A stretch of DNA of 64,000 bases from Jackrogersella multiformis (taxonomy: Eukaryota; Ascomycota; Sordariomycetes; Xylariales; Hypoxylaceae), in NCBI GenBank assembly GCA_902806575.1, contig CADCXD010000008.1, forward strand, positions 1,922,001 through 1,986,000. The letters run 5' to 3'. Under the pieces are notes generated by a model, which saw nothing but the letters and a program-made list of their open reading frames with translations, ran no database searches and was not told where the DNA came from. A program made the position numbers and the translations under genes. Below, in pieces: positions 35,543 through 47,112 of the stretch. Each line of letters opens with the position of its first letter. Within the stretch, counting starts at the first letter, position 1.

Positions 35543-36472
35543 ATGTCTTCTGCTGTTCCAACAGAGAAGAAATTGACGTGGCTCATCACTGGCTGTTCCT
35601 CGGGTTTCGGACTCGCTATGACACGTCTGGTCCAAGCTAAAGGCCACACAGTCATCGCGACATCTCGTAACCCAGGTCGCACGCCGGAACTCGTTGAAGA
35701 AATCATATCAAAGGGAGGACAGTGGGTCCGACTAGACCAGGACGAATCAAGCTGTGGCCAAGTGATCGAAGACATTGAAGAGTCTGGGACTGCAATCGAC
35801 GTCTTGGTCAACGTTGCGGGCTTCGCGATGATAGGTCCCGTTGAGTTGTTCAGCGAAGAAGAGGCCCATCGTATTATGGAGACCAACTTCTTCGGTCCTT
35901 ATCGCTTGATGCGTGCAGCTGTGCCTTATATGCGTAAGAGGCGTTCGGGTATGATCGTGAACTTCAGCACTGGTTCCGGGATGGAAGCTCGCCAATCTAT
36001 GGGGCTCTACGGCGCTAGCAAGTCGGCCTTAGACGGTACGCGATTGTCTTCCATCGGTTTTATTTAAAACTAACATTGGCGAGGCATAACAAAAACGCTC
36101 CATCAGGAGATGTCGGAATTCAACGTTCGCGTCCTATTGGTCTATCTTGGTTCTTTCAACACACCTATGATTGGTAAGATTGAACCGAAATTGAAGCTTC
36201 TTGATCCTGACTACAACGGGTCTGTCACGGGCAAGATGTATGAAATCCTGAGTTCGGGACACTTCAAAGTCCGAGGTGACCACAAAAAAGCAACGCAGGC
36301 GATATACGATGTAGTAGTAGGAGAAGGCATAGGTGAGGGTCGCGGGAATGAGATGATGCTTCCCTTAGGTATTGACATGGCGGAGAGAGTCAATGAGGTT
36401 CGACGCGGCCTCGACCATATGATGGATATGTTCGGCGACATTTGTAACAATGTCAACATTGACGAGAGCTAG
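35543..36472 (+). CDS. Short-chain dehydrogenase/reductase
   Basis: Exons 35543-36035 and 36084-36472. The very short 48-nt intron (donor GTACGC, branch ACTAAC, acceptor CGAG) restores SALDGITKTLHQEMSEFNVR. The product is 293 aa. The NAD(P) motif is TGCSSGFG; the NNAG position reads NVAG; the active site is YGASK with the upstream Ser in NFSTGSG. The C-terminal half (LLVYLGSFNTPM) fits the fungal classical SDRs that act on diverse alcohols and ketones. It is followed 0.8 kb downstream by an FAD monooxygenase on the same strand, so they could act on one substrate, which is only suggested by position. Confidence 0.88.
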
Positions 36473-37258
36473 GTAGTCAATATGCGTAAGGGTGTTATAT
36501 TATTCATGTGGTCTATCAAAATTATCACTGCCATCTTCTCCTATTCCACATTTTATGTGGGGCATATGCCATTCAGGGGGTTGATGCTTCGCCATTAGAA
36601 TTTCGGGTGGAACAGATCGATTATTGGGAAGAGAAGCAGGTAAACGGACCCAGCATTCATCGTTAGGTATCATCATCGTCTCCTACAGTGTAGAGAAACC
36701 TGGAACATAACGAGAGTCCAAACATTCCATCCCCACACTCTGAGCGTCAACTGACGCTATTCTTCGAAGTGTATAAATTCCGCATGAATTTAAATTACCA
36801 AGAGACGTACATCAAGTCAATTATTCTTGCAGCTTTCAAATCTCCATGTAGTAAACAGAATTACAAATCTGTGAATTATCAGCAGATAGATCTCAACATT
36901 TTCTTGATATTTCATTTAATTATTGTTGGATAGGACGGGATAGCTTAGTAATCCGGTCTAGGACTTGGAGCAGTCTTATATATCACGATCTCCAATCTTA
37001 CTGTATCTTATCAAACATAGTGCATATGAGTAATTCAGTATGATCAACGAGACATCTGCCGCTTGACGCCAACTTGCTCGATGTGACGTCAAGTCCGGCG
37101 CATTCCATAGAACACCCCTCCCGGTTAATTCATAAGACGTACGTTCATCAGCCAATGGAACTACATTTATTACCAGAAGCTGCGGAATATTTAACTTCGA
37201 ACCTCATGAATGATTTTTTGATAGTCTGTTGACTATCTAGATAACCTCGACCATAATC
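36473..37258. other. Gap between SDR and monooxygenase genes
   Basis: AT-rich, no ORF; should contain the promoter of the monooxygenase gene. Confidence 0.35.
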
Positions 37259-38629
37259 ATGGCTATCCCTTCCGCTCAGTTGCCGGCCGAGAGGTTGGGG
37301 TCAAGAAAACTACACTTCGTGATAGTACGTACGATGATCAAACCAAAGACAAAACTTCGTGCTGATCATTTCCATTAGGTTGGCGGCTCGCTAGGTGGTC
37401 TCGCAACCGGTCTTGCGCTAAAAGCACTCGGTCATGATACCACGATACTAGAACGCAACGCTGCTCCTTTACTTCAAGACCAGGGAGCTGGAATCGTCGC
37501 AGGAGGCGACACGCTCGAGCTTTTCAATCGCTACAACCGATGCGACCGACCAATCGCCGTTAGCTCGGCTCGAAGGCAATATCTGGATAAAGATGGCAAC
37601 ATAGTGCACAAGGAGGAAATGGTGCAGAACATGACTTCGTGGGACCTAACTTACTACCTTATGCGCGCCAATTATGACGGGATCGAGAGCCCGTACTGTA
37701 ACGTCCCAGAGCCCGTTCCAGAGCATGGGAAAGCGACACATCTGCATGATCGCCAAGTCACGGAGTTCAAGGAGGAAGGCGACGGCGTGCGCGTGTACTG
37801 GAAAACGAGCAAAGGGGAAGAGGGGAGCACGTATGGCGATATTCTCATTGGCGCCGACGGACCTAGCTCGACAGTGCGTAAGATTCTGCAACCCGAAGTC
37901 GAGAGGAAATATGCTGGGTACTGCGCTCTCCGCGGGACCTTGCCCGAGAGCGAAGCCAGCGACTCCGCCAGGGAGGCCTTCTCCCACCGATTTACCTTTT
38001 TCCACTGCCCCGGAATCCAGATCCTCGCATACTTGATACCGGGAAAAGATGGAACCGTCGAGCCAGGCCAGCGCCTCATCAACTTCGTGTATTACACCAA
38101 CTTCCTCGAGGGCTCGGCCGAGTTAGAGGAGATCATGACGGATAAGGATGGGCGACGTCGGCAGATTACTATCCCGCCGGGCGTGATAAACCAAGACGCC
38201 TGGGAGAAGCAGAGGAAGCTCGCACGCGAGCGGCTTCCGCCTCAATTCGCGGAGATAGTCTGCGGCACCAAGAAGCCGTTCGTGCAAGCAGTGACCGACG
38301 TGCTGACCCCGCAGAACGAATACCTGAATGGTAAAGTTGTGCTTATAGGCGACGCGCTTGCCGGTTTCCGGCCTCATACCGTGGCTTCTACCTCCCAGGC
38401 CGCGTTTGACGCGATGATATACGCGGACTACATCGCCGGGAGGATATCTAGAGAGGAGTGGAAGAAGCAGACGGTTGGCTTTGCGCGGTATATACATAAA
38501 AGGGGCGTGGATATGGGCGTGCGGAGTCAGCACCAGGATCTTCCGTTACAGGAGCATATCAATGACCGCAATAGGGCGTCGATACCCAGGGAGCAAGAAG
38601 TCTATCCTGAGTGGGCGACTGTAATATGA
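37259..38629 (+). CDS. FAD-dependent aromatic-type monooxygenase (PF01494-like)
   Basis: Exon 1 37259-37324, intron 54 nt (GTACGT...TTAG), exon 2 37379-38629; 438 aa. The FAD GxGxxG region forms across the splice site: HFVIVGGSLGGLATGLALKA with LERN. DILIGADGPSSTVR is the DG motif and VVLIGDALAGFRPHTV the GD motif, where the usual Pro is absent. Length and layout match salicylate or 2,6-dihydroxypyridine hydroxylase relatives. These insert oxygen into phenolic or pyridine rings with NAD(P)H. No signal peptide. The neighbour SDR and, further away, the dienelactone hydrolase and the TfdA enzyme fit a theme of small-molecule oxidation, but they are not one cluster. Confidence 0.88.
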
Positions 38630-38882
38630 CCATGCCTCTAGTTGCCCGGCACTTATATTTGCATTGCGAGTGGGAAGTAGGGATATAAATTTAGTCAAGC
38701 ATTTATTCTATAACTACTTCGCAATTATTTCGTATGATTATTATAAATTTATAAGTTCAAACAATTCTCATGTCATGTTTGTCTATCAAATATCATATAC
38801 CTAGTTATATCTCATATAACTTCACTATTTCCTTTCCACACTTGCTCTTGCGGGCGGACCCCTAATCGCGGCCAGCAGCTTC

Positions 38883-39772
38883 TCACCATTTCACGGTCGG
38901 CTGTCCTCCGGTACCCGATTGAATACTACGCGAGCAAGTCTCGAAGTCTTCCATGCGATCATTGCCCCAAGAGTTCCTTTGCGCTGTATTGCACTTTTCC
39001 CAGACAACCTTGAAATCTGCAGTCAGGGCCGGGCCAGCGGGTCGGCCCAAGACGCCGTACCCGGTTTTCGAAAAGCCCTCCTTAGTCAAGTGGGCTTGGA
39101 ACTGGAACTGGACCTCCATTTTATCGTTGTAATTGAATTCCTGTCCGTCGAAGCAGGGCGACCAGTTCAGGTTGCGATTCGGGATATTGACCGTGAAGTC
39201 TGCGTCGTAAATCCCGCCTGCACCGAAGTTGACCTTCGTCTCGGGGACATCCAACTAGTAATTGGCAAAGAGTGGCGTGTTAGAAATCCAATAGAGACTG
39301 CTTGAGTACCGTGTCAAATAAGAAAGCGAAGACTAACCAAGTACGAGCCGGAAGCATTCCTGACCGTGGACATGGTGCCTGCATCCTGGGTCTTGAGGTG
39401 CTCCCACTGGAAGTACGCGTTGGTCGCGAAGCTCTTCATGTGAGCTCCCCCGCTAAGCTTCGCGTGTCCAGTATATGTGACTTGCGGCAGCGCGAAACGC
39501 CATCCCGGCGGGAAAGCGCCGAGTTCGATCGACATCAGGCAGATCGCAGCTTCGGTGTCGTAGTCGTCGGTTGGAGCGACACTGGCTCGCATGTCGGCGA
39601 AGTCGAGCTTCAAGCTGTCGGCCTTCAGTGCGAGGTTCAAGCCCGTAGCAGAGAAACAGCCAGCCGAGTTGGCTCCACGGATGGCGAGGATGGTCGGGAT
39701 GGTTCCAGGGACGACCTGCGCGAACGCAAGGCTAGCCGCGGCTAGGGATGACAGGATTGAAGTAGCTCTCAT
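38883..39772 (-). CDS. Secreted DUF4360-like protein
   Basis: Exons 39772-39338 and 39254-38883; the 83-nt intron has donor GTTAGT and acceptor CTAG. Product 268 aa. A signal peptide is clear (MRATSILSSLAAASLAFAQ). The pattern AICLMSIELGAFPPGWRFAL, TYTGHAKLSGGAH and NWSPCFDG resembles DUF4360 secreted fungal proteins: a Cys before a beta-sandwich, a PPGWxF motif and a late W-S-P-C. Function of the family is unknown; it is small, secreted and Cys-containing. It converges with the monooxygenase gene. Confidence 0.75.
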
Positions 39773-40190
39773 GGTAGATATTCTAGTATTCTCACATTTA
39801 GAAGGTTACAAACATGCCCGCTAGATTATATTGATTGCTGCGATGCCATAGTATGGTCATAGGAAGTTGAAAAGCAAATCCATGCCATGGACGACATCTG
39901 TTGCGACATATAATATGCTTTAAAATGGTCGTGAATACTCGCATATGAACATTAATGACATATTATCTCGTACATCGGCACATAATAGGCTATGGATGGA
40001 TAATTGTGATTGAGAGTAAACGCGGGAGGAAAGGGGGTAGAGAATAACCGGTAGATGGTAATTCCAATGTATTTCCTGAACCCCGGAATCAAATATCGAT
40101 TCTCTAATCCAATTAACAATCAAATCGTTGGCTCAATCGCTATTTAACCGACATGTCTTTTTGTATGATAGGTATCGCCCAGTAAATATT
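39773..40190. other. Short gap
   Basis: Upstream flank of the DUF4360-like gene and downstream flank of the HET gene. AT-rich with no ORF. Confidence 0.35.
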
Positions 40191-42533
40191 TTACTCAAGC
40201 TTCACAAGCATTTTAGCTGGATTCCCCTGAAGCCATGCGTCCTCGTGAACGATGCCGATTCCGAGTTTTCGTGCAGTACTACCCGAAACATCAACCATCA
40301 TGACGTTTAAAAAACACCACGGTCGACTTTCGAATAGATTGGTATCGAAAAAATTTACGTCGGGGTCTCGAAATAGTAGAATGTCCTCGGATCGAGATAT
40401 GAGTATGAAGCGGTATTTCCGAGTCTTGTCAAGGTGGGCCTGTATCCATTGCTTGTTCATCAAAATAGAACCTATCCATTCTCCTTGGCTATTGGAAATT
40501 GCGAGATGTTCTAAAGAGGGCCAGTAGATGTTGTGGCTCATACCTAAAGGTATGACACGCCCTGGCAAGTAGAGATCCAAAGCCATGGTCCAGCAGCTAA
40601 GCAAAGCACAGCTGTTCGAATCCAGAATAGTCACATTGACTGAGGTCCTGGTGCCCAGTGGTGGTAACACCCCTGAGGGAATACTTCCCAGCATATTGAG
40701 TTCTCTGTTATTGGCATGAGGAAACTTGACTTGGCCCAGTCTACCTTTTGATTCTAACGCAATCGCATAGCCATCTTCATATACAAGAAACCAGTCCACC
40801 TCGCGGCGGATACCATAGAAGATGCAGAGAAAATATTGGGAATCATCCAATGCACAATTCCACGCTGCCCAAGTCCAGCTAGGGAACGCCGGGTTCAGCG
40901 AACTGCCTTCTCTAGGCTGCTTAGCACGGGGTTTGTCGCCACGAGGAATGAACAAGAGAGCAACATCCAAGTATTTCTCTGGCATTCCGTGCAAGAAGGA
41001 TGTCTGCATCGTATCGCACAATACATTTTGGATCCCCACAAATGCATTCAGAGCATCTGAAGCTTGCGTTAATTGTCGAAAGGTATAGTACTGTACATAA
41101 TTGAGATATGCCAAAATCGCTTTTTCGTCCGTCGTGTAGGGTTCCCTTGGAAGTTGTAGAGTTCCGAAATGTAGTGACGATCGTCCACCGGCCGTCTCTA
41201 ACGCCCCAGGATTCCATAGGTTGGTGCCTGGAGAGAAGTAAACATCGGTACTGTCGATTTCCCCTCTGCAATCCTCACTGAATACACTATGACGGCATTG
41301 GAAGTATGCTTGGGATTCCGTTAGAAACAAGATCCTTCGCGATAAAAGGCACTCCTGGTACGTCCAAGCTCTTGTGCTCCATCTTGTATACTCGTCTACC
41401 ATGCCAAAAACTGCCTCGAATGGCACTGCTAAGTGCATACCTTGGACGACAGCCACCTTTTGCTCTCTGGACTTAAGTTTTGGGTTGTACCTTGGGAGTC
41501 CGCTACATGCCTTATCCGGATCCAACGTCCTCAATACTGGTACGATTGTCATCAAAGCTGAATCATAAACGCGGTCCATCTGTGAGATTTGGGCATATTT
41601 CTGGTCTTTATCATCTTGAACTATGCAAAGTGCATCAACCCAGAGGTAAGTCTCACCGAACTCGAAAGTCAGGTTGATCGTATCTTGGATAATAGCTGGT
41701 AGTTCATTCCATCGATTACTGAGCGCCCCAGGGCGGGAAAGCTCATCAACATTTTCCAAGAGAGTTTGAAACATCTTTCGAATCGGCCAACAATAGCTAA
41801 GAGCCAGATATTTTGCACCAGCTGGAAGTTTCGTAACGCATTTTTTCTTTACATCCACGACTAGCAAGTCTTTTGGTCCGGCCCCTGAACTAAGTCTCTG
41901 TTCATTACAGCGAGGTCCATGATAGGTTTCACATAAGTCGAGCCAGTAATTAGCTAGGCTAAGATCTATCTTAGGGCCTATTCGACGTCCAAAGTAAGCT
42001 CTCGAGTTCCGAATCCGTACCGAATCTTCGTCTAGGAGCTGAATGTCGCCAATCTGGCCTTCGATTGGTCTATTGCTGTGGCCTGAACGTCCGGCCCGAT
42101 AAGAAATGTCAATCCGGACTGCCTTCGAAGATGGATTCTCATATTCAATCCGGTCGTTTTTGGCAGAGCAGTAACTGTACAGATAACATTCCCGTGGCCT
42201 AGTTGCAGCCACTTCTCTCTCCAAGAGGGCTTCGGGTGTCGTTTCTCTAGACAGGTAGGTGCTGCAAACGGACTGCACGACAATCCAGCAAAACGAACAA
42301 TTATTAGCCTTTAAACAAATGTCTCTAAGAAATCCAAGTCGCTTCGCAGTGGAAGCTGCTTCGATGAAACCAGTAAAGCGATCTATCCAATCGTCTCTCT
42401 CTTCCCTGAAATACTCCGCAAGGTCTATGGTGGAGCATACGGTGCAAAGGCCAGCTTTGGACTGCTGACTGCTATTGCTCATGTTTGAATGCGATAACAA
42501 ATTTAAAATGTAAAAGTCCGAAAAAGGTGCCAC
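40191..42533 (-). CDS. HET-domain protein (heterokaryon-incompatibility type)
   Basis: A single 780-aa frame without introns. The HET domain lies at about residues 240-400: AKYLALSYCWP, LPAIIQDTI, YLWVDALCIVQDDKDQKYAQ and MDRVYDSALMTIVPV, then TRAWTYQECLLSRRILF. The N-terminus has LCTVC and NNCSFCWIV, a Cys pattern often seen before HET domains. An inner Met (MSNSSQQSKAGLC, from 42482) may be the true start. HET proteins trigger cell death when incompatible fungal cells fuse; most family members have no proven partner. The C-terminal 300 residues are not a domain I recognise. Confidence 0.9.
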   Translation of the reverse strand: MAPFSDFYILNLLSHSNMSNSSQQSKAGLCTVCSTIDLAEYFREERDDWIDRFTGFIEAASTAKRLGFLRDICLKANNCSFCWIVVQSVCSTYLSRETTPEALLEREVAATRPRECYLYSYCSAKNDRIEYENPSSKAVRIDISYRAGRSGHSNRPIEGQIGDIQLLDEDSVRIRNSRAYFGRRIGPKIDLSLANYWLDLCETYHGPRCNEQRLSSGAGPKDLLVVDVKKKCVTKLPAGAKYLALSYCWPIRKMFQTLLENVDELSRPGALSNRWNELPAIIQDTINLTFEFGETYLWVDALCIVQDDKDQKYAQISQMDRVYDSALMTIVPVLRTLDPDKACSGLPRYNPKLKSREQKVAVVQGMHLAVPFEAVFGMVDEYTRWSTRAWTYQECLLSRRILFLTESQAYFQCRHSVFSEDCRGEIDSTDVYFSPGTNLWNPGALETAGGRSSLHFGTLQLPREPYTTDEKAILAYLNYVQYYTFRQLTQASDALNAFVGIQNVLCDTMQTSFLHGMPEKYLDVALLFIPRGDKPRAKQPREGSSLNPAFPSWTWAAWNCALDDSQYFLCIFYGIRREVDWFLVYEDGYAIALESKGRLGQVKFPHANNRELNMLGSIPSGVLPPLGTRTSVNVTILDSNSCALLSCWTMALDLYLPGRVIPLGMSHNIYWPSLEHLAISNSQGEWIGSILMNKQWIQAHLDKTRKYRFILISRSEDILLFRDPDVNFFDTNLFESRPWCFLNVMMVDVSGSTARKLGIGIVHEDAWLQGNPAKMLVKLE

Positions 42534-43671
42534 GCCACGCCGACGCTTATGTGTGAAATTGCGATGGCGAAGATTGATGATGACTAACCTGGCGTCGATG
42601 ATTACTGTACTCCACTGTATACCTACGTAGATATCCCCTGCTCATCTAACTGCCAACCATAACACCAAGTCTTCTTATGAATTACTTAGATAGGTAATCT
42701 AAGGGATAGCTAACTACCTAGGTACCTAGGTAGACAGTACGAGACAGTAAAGCTAACACATGGGCCATCTTACATAATGCGACTGGTGCCTAAATAGACG
42801 AGAGGCAATCCACGCGGGCGACTCCATAGCCTGAGTTTACCTACGAGTGGCTTCAGATTCGAATTGTCAACCTTGTAAACTAATATACCTTCAGCAAGCA
42901 TGTCTTTCGATAGGAGAACAGTAAGGCGCACACTGACATACTGCTAATGTATCCACTGCGCATTCCATGAGCAGAACCGGATTTATACCCGCGAACAGAT
43001 ACTAAGTCCGCGCATCGACGAGTCTAGGTTAGGTTAAGTAACAGGTACCTGGGGGAAAACACATCGCAGTCATAAGGTACCTAGGCAGGGAGGCGGTTTC
43101 GCCTAACGCTTCCAATGACATCGCAGAGGCCGTCGACAATTACGCGCCTAACCGGGGTGGCGGCGCTGTATTTAAGAACAAGCATTTCGCGACCCCGATC
43201 CGCATTGGTTCCCGCAGGTTGCAGAATCTCCAAGGTGACATCGCTCGCAGCCCCAGCACGCTGCGGCGGCATGGATTGCTGACCACCATGTCGCGCAAGC
43301 TGCCCACTAGGAACTTACTTAATTGCAACCAGTGGGGATAAGAATGCAGCATGTGTATAGGATGCGGTTAACCTGGTTTTCCGTGGTGGAAGGGTGGAAG
43401 AGTGGAATCGGCCGCGTGCTTAATTGCTGCGTCGTATCCGGTGCATTATAAAGATATAAAGGCCGGTATGTGGACCACCATCACGGTCTCCTCCCCCGCA
43501 GCTGCCCCGTTTCTCATAAAAGGGGGCTACATTGGCGGTATATGTCTTGTCTTCAATTCATGCCCGGTGGTAGTTCAAGTAGGTGCTTGCGATCAATGCC
43601 CCCTTCGGCTTCTATAAGAGCATAACTATCCTGCTGGCCGTCGAAACTTCTTAGGTGCCCAAATCGACAAG
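42534..43671. other. 1.1-kb gap with CCTAGGTACC tract and peroxidase promoter
   Basis: The tract CTACCTAGGTACCTAGGTAG lies at about 42714-42733; another GGTACCT motif is near 43045. CTATAAGAG at 43613, 59 bp before the peroxidase ATG, is a TATA-like element. The region 43080-43360 is GC-richer but has no convincing gene. Confidence 0.45.
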
Positions 43672-45531
43672 ATGCGTGTCTTCTCTAGCTTTGCCGTCTC
43701 CCTTCTAAGTGTAGTCGCTACGCCAGTCGTCGCCATGTTCTACTACCCGAGCCCCGCGGTCTCGGCCTTGGAGCATATTCTCGTGGACAACTGGGGCGCG
43801 TACGCTTCTAACTTCTCCTCGGCTATTACGCCCTGCGACAACTACGTCACGGAAGTTGGGCTTCCGGCTATTAACGCTCGTAGGACGACGTCTGCGCAGT
43901 GGATGCGCGTTGCCTTCCACGATTTCGCCACGGCCGACGTAGCAGCCGGGACCGGCGGCTTAGACGCCAGCATCGGATTCGAGACCGGACGCGCCGAGAA
44001 CTCCGGCAGCGCGTTCAACGACAGTTTTACGTTCTGGAAGCCCTTTGTCAATGAGTTCGTTCCTAGTAAGCCAACTTTACTATTCTGGTAAGATTCCTGC
44101 AGGATTTGGGTATTTTATGCTAAGTCAAGTTTCCGCTATTAAGTGGCCGACCTGCTTGCTGTTGGGACAGTGATGTCGGTCCATCTCTGTGGAGGGAAGT
44201 ATATCCCTTATCAGCCCGGCAGGGTAGATGCCACGGTGGCCGATCCTAAGACGGGGGTACCGGAGCCGAGTTCGAGCTTAGAAGAAATGATCGCCCAGTT
44301 TAAGCAAGCCGGCTTCAATCAGTCAGACGCCATTGCTTTGACGGCATGTGGCCATACAATAGGATCAGTAAGTCGAGTCTTCATAAGACGCTTCCTATTA
44401 TTCTGGAATATTCATATTCTGGGTTCTCGCCTATCACCCTCAGAATTGGCCAGTGTTGATGGGTATTACAACGTCATGAATCCGTATTAATCGGAACTAC
44501 GTAGGTTCACGCCGGTGGTTTCCCGCAGGTAATCGAACAGTCTGCCATAACTCCTGACAACACGAATGGTGCCGTCAACCTCGACAGCACACGGGCGATA
44601 TTCGATTCGGCGGTGGTGCATGAGTACATCGACAGCACAGGGCAGAGAGGCGGCCCGCTCGTGACCAGTTTTAACGAAAGTAGCAGGTCGGATCTTCGGC
44701 TATATGAAAGTGATGGTAACAAAACTATGTTAGCATTGTACGCACAGGGTGATGGATTCCAAGACACTTGTGTCGACTTGCTGAAGCGTATGCTTAACAC
44801 CGTCCCCGCAGGCGTAAAACTTCAGCCCGCCATCGCACCAGCGCTCATCAAACCCGTCAATGTGACTTGGGATATTACGAATGACAATCAGTTGGTTCTG
44901 TCGGGGAAAATTAGGGTATGTGATATGTGAAACTTACGAGGATACATAGCTGAGATGCAATCAGGTGCTACACAACGGGGAGGTATCGGATGACCCAATC
45001 TCGATTACTTTCTCGAATGGTTATACGGAGACTTTAGTTCCCGAAGGAAACTTGGGCACCTCAGCGTTCAAATTGTCCAGTAGTCAGACGAATGCTACAA
45101 CACAATATTCGCCTTTCTCGATATCAAATGCCAACTTATCAGGTGTCTCGTCGTTCACAATTGTAACGATAGGCATCGAAGCCCAAGTATTCCCGGTTCA
45201 AGATAAAGCTTTCATCGTTCCAAGCTTGACACGCGTTGCGGACGGCACAGTGTCTATCACGGTCGCGGCGAGCACTAACCAACCCGATTTTGACTCGTCG
45301 AAAGTGTCGGTCAAGGTTGCGACTCCGATTGCGCAGCCGCTTACGCTTGCGCCTAAGATCGTCCAAACTTATGTGCAGATTGAGGAAGGCGAGAGTCCGC
45401 TGAACAACACAAGATTCTTTTCTGGATCTGTTGTGATTGGAAGTCCTACTGGTGCCGTGAGTGTGACCTTATTCTCCGGTGAGGATATTATTGACATCCT
45501 ATTGCTTGATGCTGGAGTTGCGGGCTGGTAA
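43672..45531 (+). CDS. Secreted heme peroxidase (PF00141 type) with C-terminal beta-rich extension
   Basis: Exons 43672-44065, 44144-44367, 44505-44915 and 44965-45531 give 531 aa in one frame. The signal peptide is MRVFSSFAVSLLSVVATPVV. The distal site is WMRVAFHDFA, with Arg and His in the normal spacing, and GGLDASIGFE follows. MADLLAVGTV and RVDATVADPKTGVPEP are typical of ascomycete peroxidases. The proximal His is in LTACGHTIGS, joined by splicing to VHAGGFP. The last 200 residues are Ser/Thr-rich and probably a beta domain. Role: H2O2-dependent oxidation of phenolic or other substrates outside the cell. The family in ascomycetes is mostly uncharacterised. Many N-x-S/T sites fit secretion. 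Confidence 0.88.
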
Positions 45532-46251
45532 AGCCTGTGAACAGCCTCCGGACAATGAATCGGAACCATACCTTCGCACTATGCGGTAGAATTACTAGAC
45601 ATAAATCGAGGTAGTAAGGCCCTTTGAATAGCTTACTTGCCTATTATACGACCACGATTGCAATACTCTATCTGGTAAGGCCAACCGTCGTCCAATGATG
45701 ATTTCGAGCGGTGTCTGCGCGGACCATAACGCCCCTGTTTAGACAGCCTATAAATAGTAGCAACATATAGTTCGAAGATAACCGATGATCTCTGATCGAG
45801 TTGACATTGCTTGTTGTCGTAAACAACGCTTGCGGCAATAGCAAGCCTGTCACAAGTCGTGATAGCAAACTGCCAAGTCATCCTAAAGAAGTCAGCTTCC
45901 TAATATGTTCAAAGGCGTGGTGAGTGATGTGACATAGCTGGGTAAATAGACACATGCAATTGGCCACATGCCCCCCTGACTATGTACAGCGAACTCCTTG
46001 CTGCATTTGGGATGCGTCTTGCTAATGTCCCGCATATCGCGCTCGTGCGGTGGGTTGATTATATACATCCTCGTGGATTCCAGAGCAAACATCTGCGCGA
46101 TGTAAGACATATAGTAGTTAGTGCTGACGAGAGATCTTTTCTAACACTATCCAACTTTCCAGGTGAACTGGACTGCTTTTAGCCGTGATCTGCCTCGCCA
46201 ATTTAAAGGAAAGAGACAGTTTCGATGAATTGCCAGGCTCAGAAGTAGACG
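45532..46251. other. Gap, no gene recognised
   Basis: Moderate composition, several short frames without domains, two stem-like TATA-containing stretches. Probably 3' flank of the peroxidase and promoter of the next gene. Confidence 0.35.
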
Positions 46252-47112
46252 ATGATGGCACCAGGCATTCCGATACCTGACACCCACGGCGTCGAGCTGC
46301 CTCCGAGGTATGAGATTCGTCTTGTAACGCCTGACCTCGCCGGGTGGATCTCGGCCTTGTCTTATTTCTCGCATTTCTTCGAGTCGCCTATTTGGAGTGC
46401 TATATACGAAGGCCGTCAAGCGAGCGAGGCGTTGAAGGCGCATCATGCCTGTAAACCTTTCTACCAGTTGCCTGAGATGGCAGCTAAGAACGGCCTCTCG
46501 TATTGTATCTGGGATAAGGAATTCGACTTCAAGAGACCCGAGTCCGCTGCCACAGGCGGCGCGTGCTACTGGGATGACTTCGACCTAGATGATCCCAACC
46601 TTGAGGTTGATGGGCGGCAGAAACTGCTCGATGCTTTGGATTTCCCGCTTGTGAGCTTCGGCTTATCGTTTGACAAATTCCTCCCCGGCGATCAGAAGGA
46701 ATGGGAAGCTGCGAATAAAGCTCTGCCTCTGAATTCGCCCATGGGAAAGTATTTCGAGGCTCATGATCCACGTCCGAAGGGATCGTGGGAACCCACAGCA
46801 GCACGCCAGGTTATCGAGCGGGTCGGCACCGGTACGAGGCAAGGTTATTCAGGACAGGGGCTTATGAAGGCGTTGGCGAGGTTTATCATGCTCGAGATGA
46901 AATCCAAGGGTTATCGAGCAATACAGATCACCTGTGGTGCACCACAACTTCACCATGTGTGGTCCAACCCTCCAAAACCGTTCAGGAGCTCTACTCTAGG
47001 AGCGTTTCCCACGTGGATCTATGAGACGGAGGAAGATGGAAAGAAGATTCGACCTTACGAGAAGTCGAAGCTAGGAAATCTGTATTTCATGTGGACAGAA
47101 CTGTTGGATTAA
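46252..47112 (+). CDS. GNAT-like acetyltransferase-domain protein
   Basis: An intronless 286-aa frame starting MMAPGIPIPDTHGVELPPRY; the second Met may be used. The motif VGTGTRQGYSGQGLMKALAR resembles the acetyl-CoA binding loop (R/Q-x-x-G-x-G) of GNAT enzymes, and is followed by a helix and beta strand (YRAIQI). The C-terminal FMWTELLD is acidic. The N-terminal two thirds do not match a family I can name. A cytosolic fungal-specific N-acetyltransferase is the best guess; substrate is unknown. Confidence 0.7.
   Translation: MMAPGIPIPDTHGVELPPRYEIRLVTPDLAGWISALSYFSHFFESPIWSAIYEGRQASEALKAHHACKPFYQLPEMAAKNGLSYCIWDKEFDFKRPESAATGGACYWDDFDLDDPNLEVDGRQKLLDALDFPLVSFGLSFDKFLPGDQKEWEAANKALPLNSPMGKYFEAHDPRPKGSWEPTAARQVIERVGTGTRQGYSGQGLMKALARFIMLEMKSKGYRAIQITCGAPQLHHVWSNPPKPFRSSTLGAFPTWIYETEEDGKKIRPYEKSKLGNLYFMWTELLD

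Noticed and set aside
39302..39745. Plus-strand 147-aa frame opposite the DUF4360-like gene
   Set aside because: Antisense shadow; the minus strand has the signal peptide, intron and family motifs.
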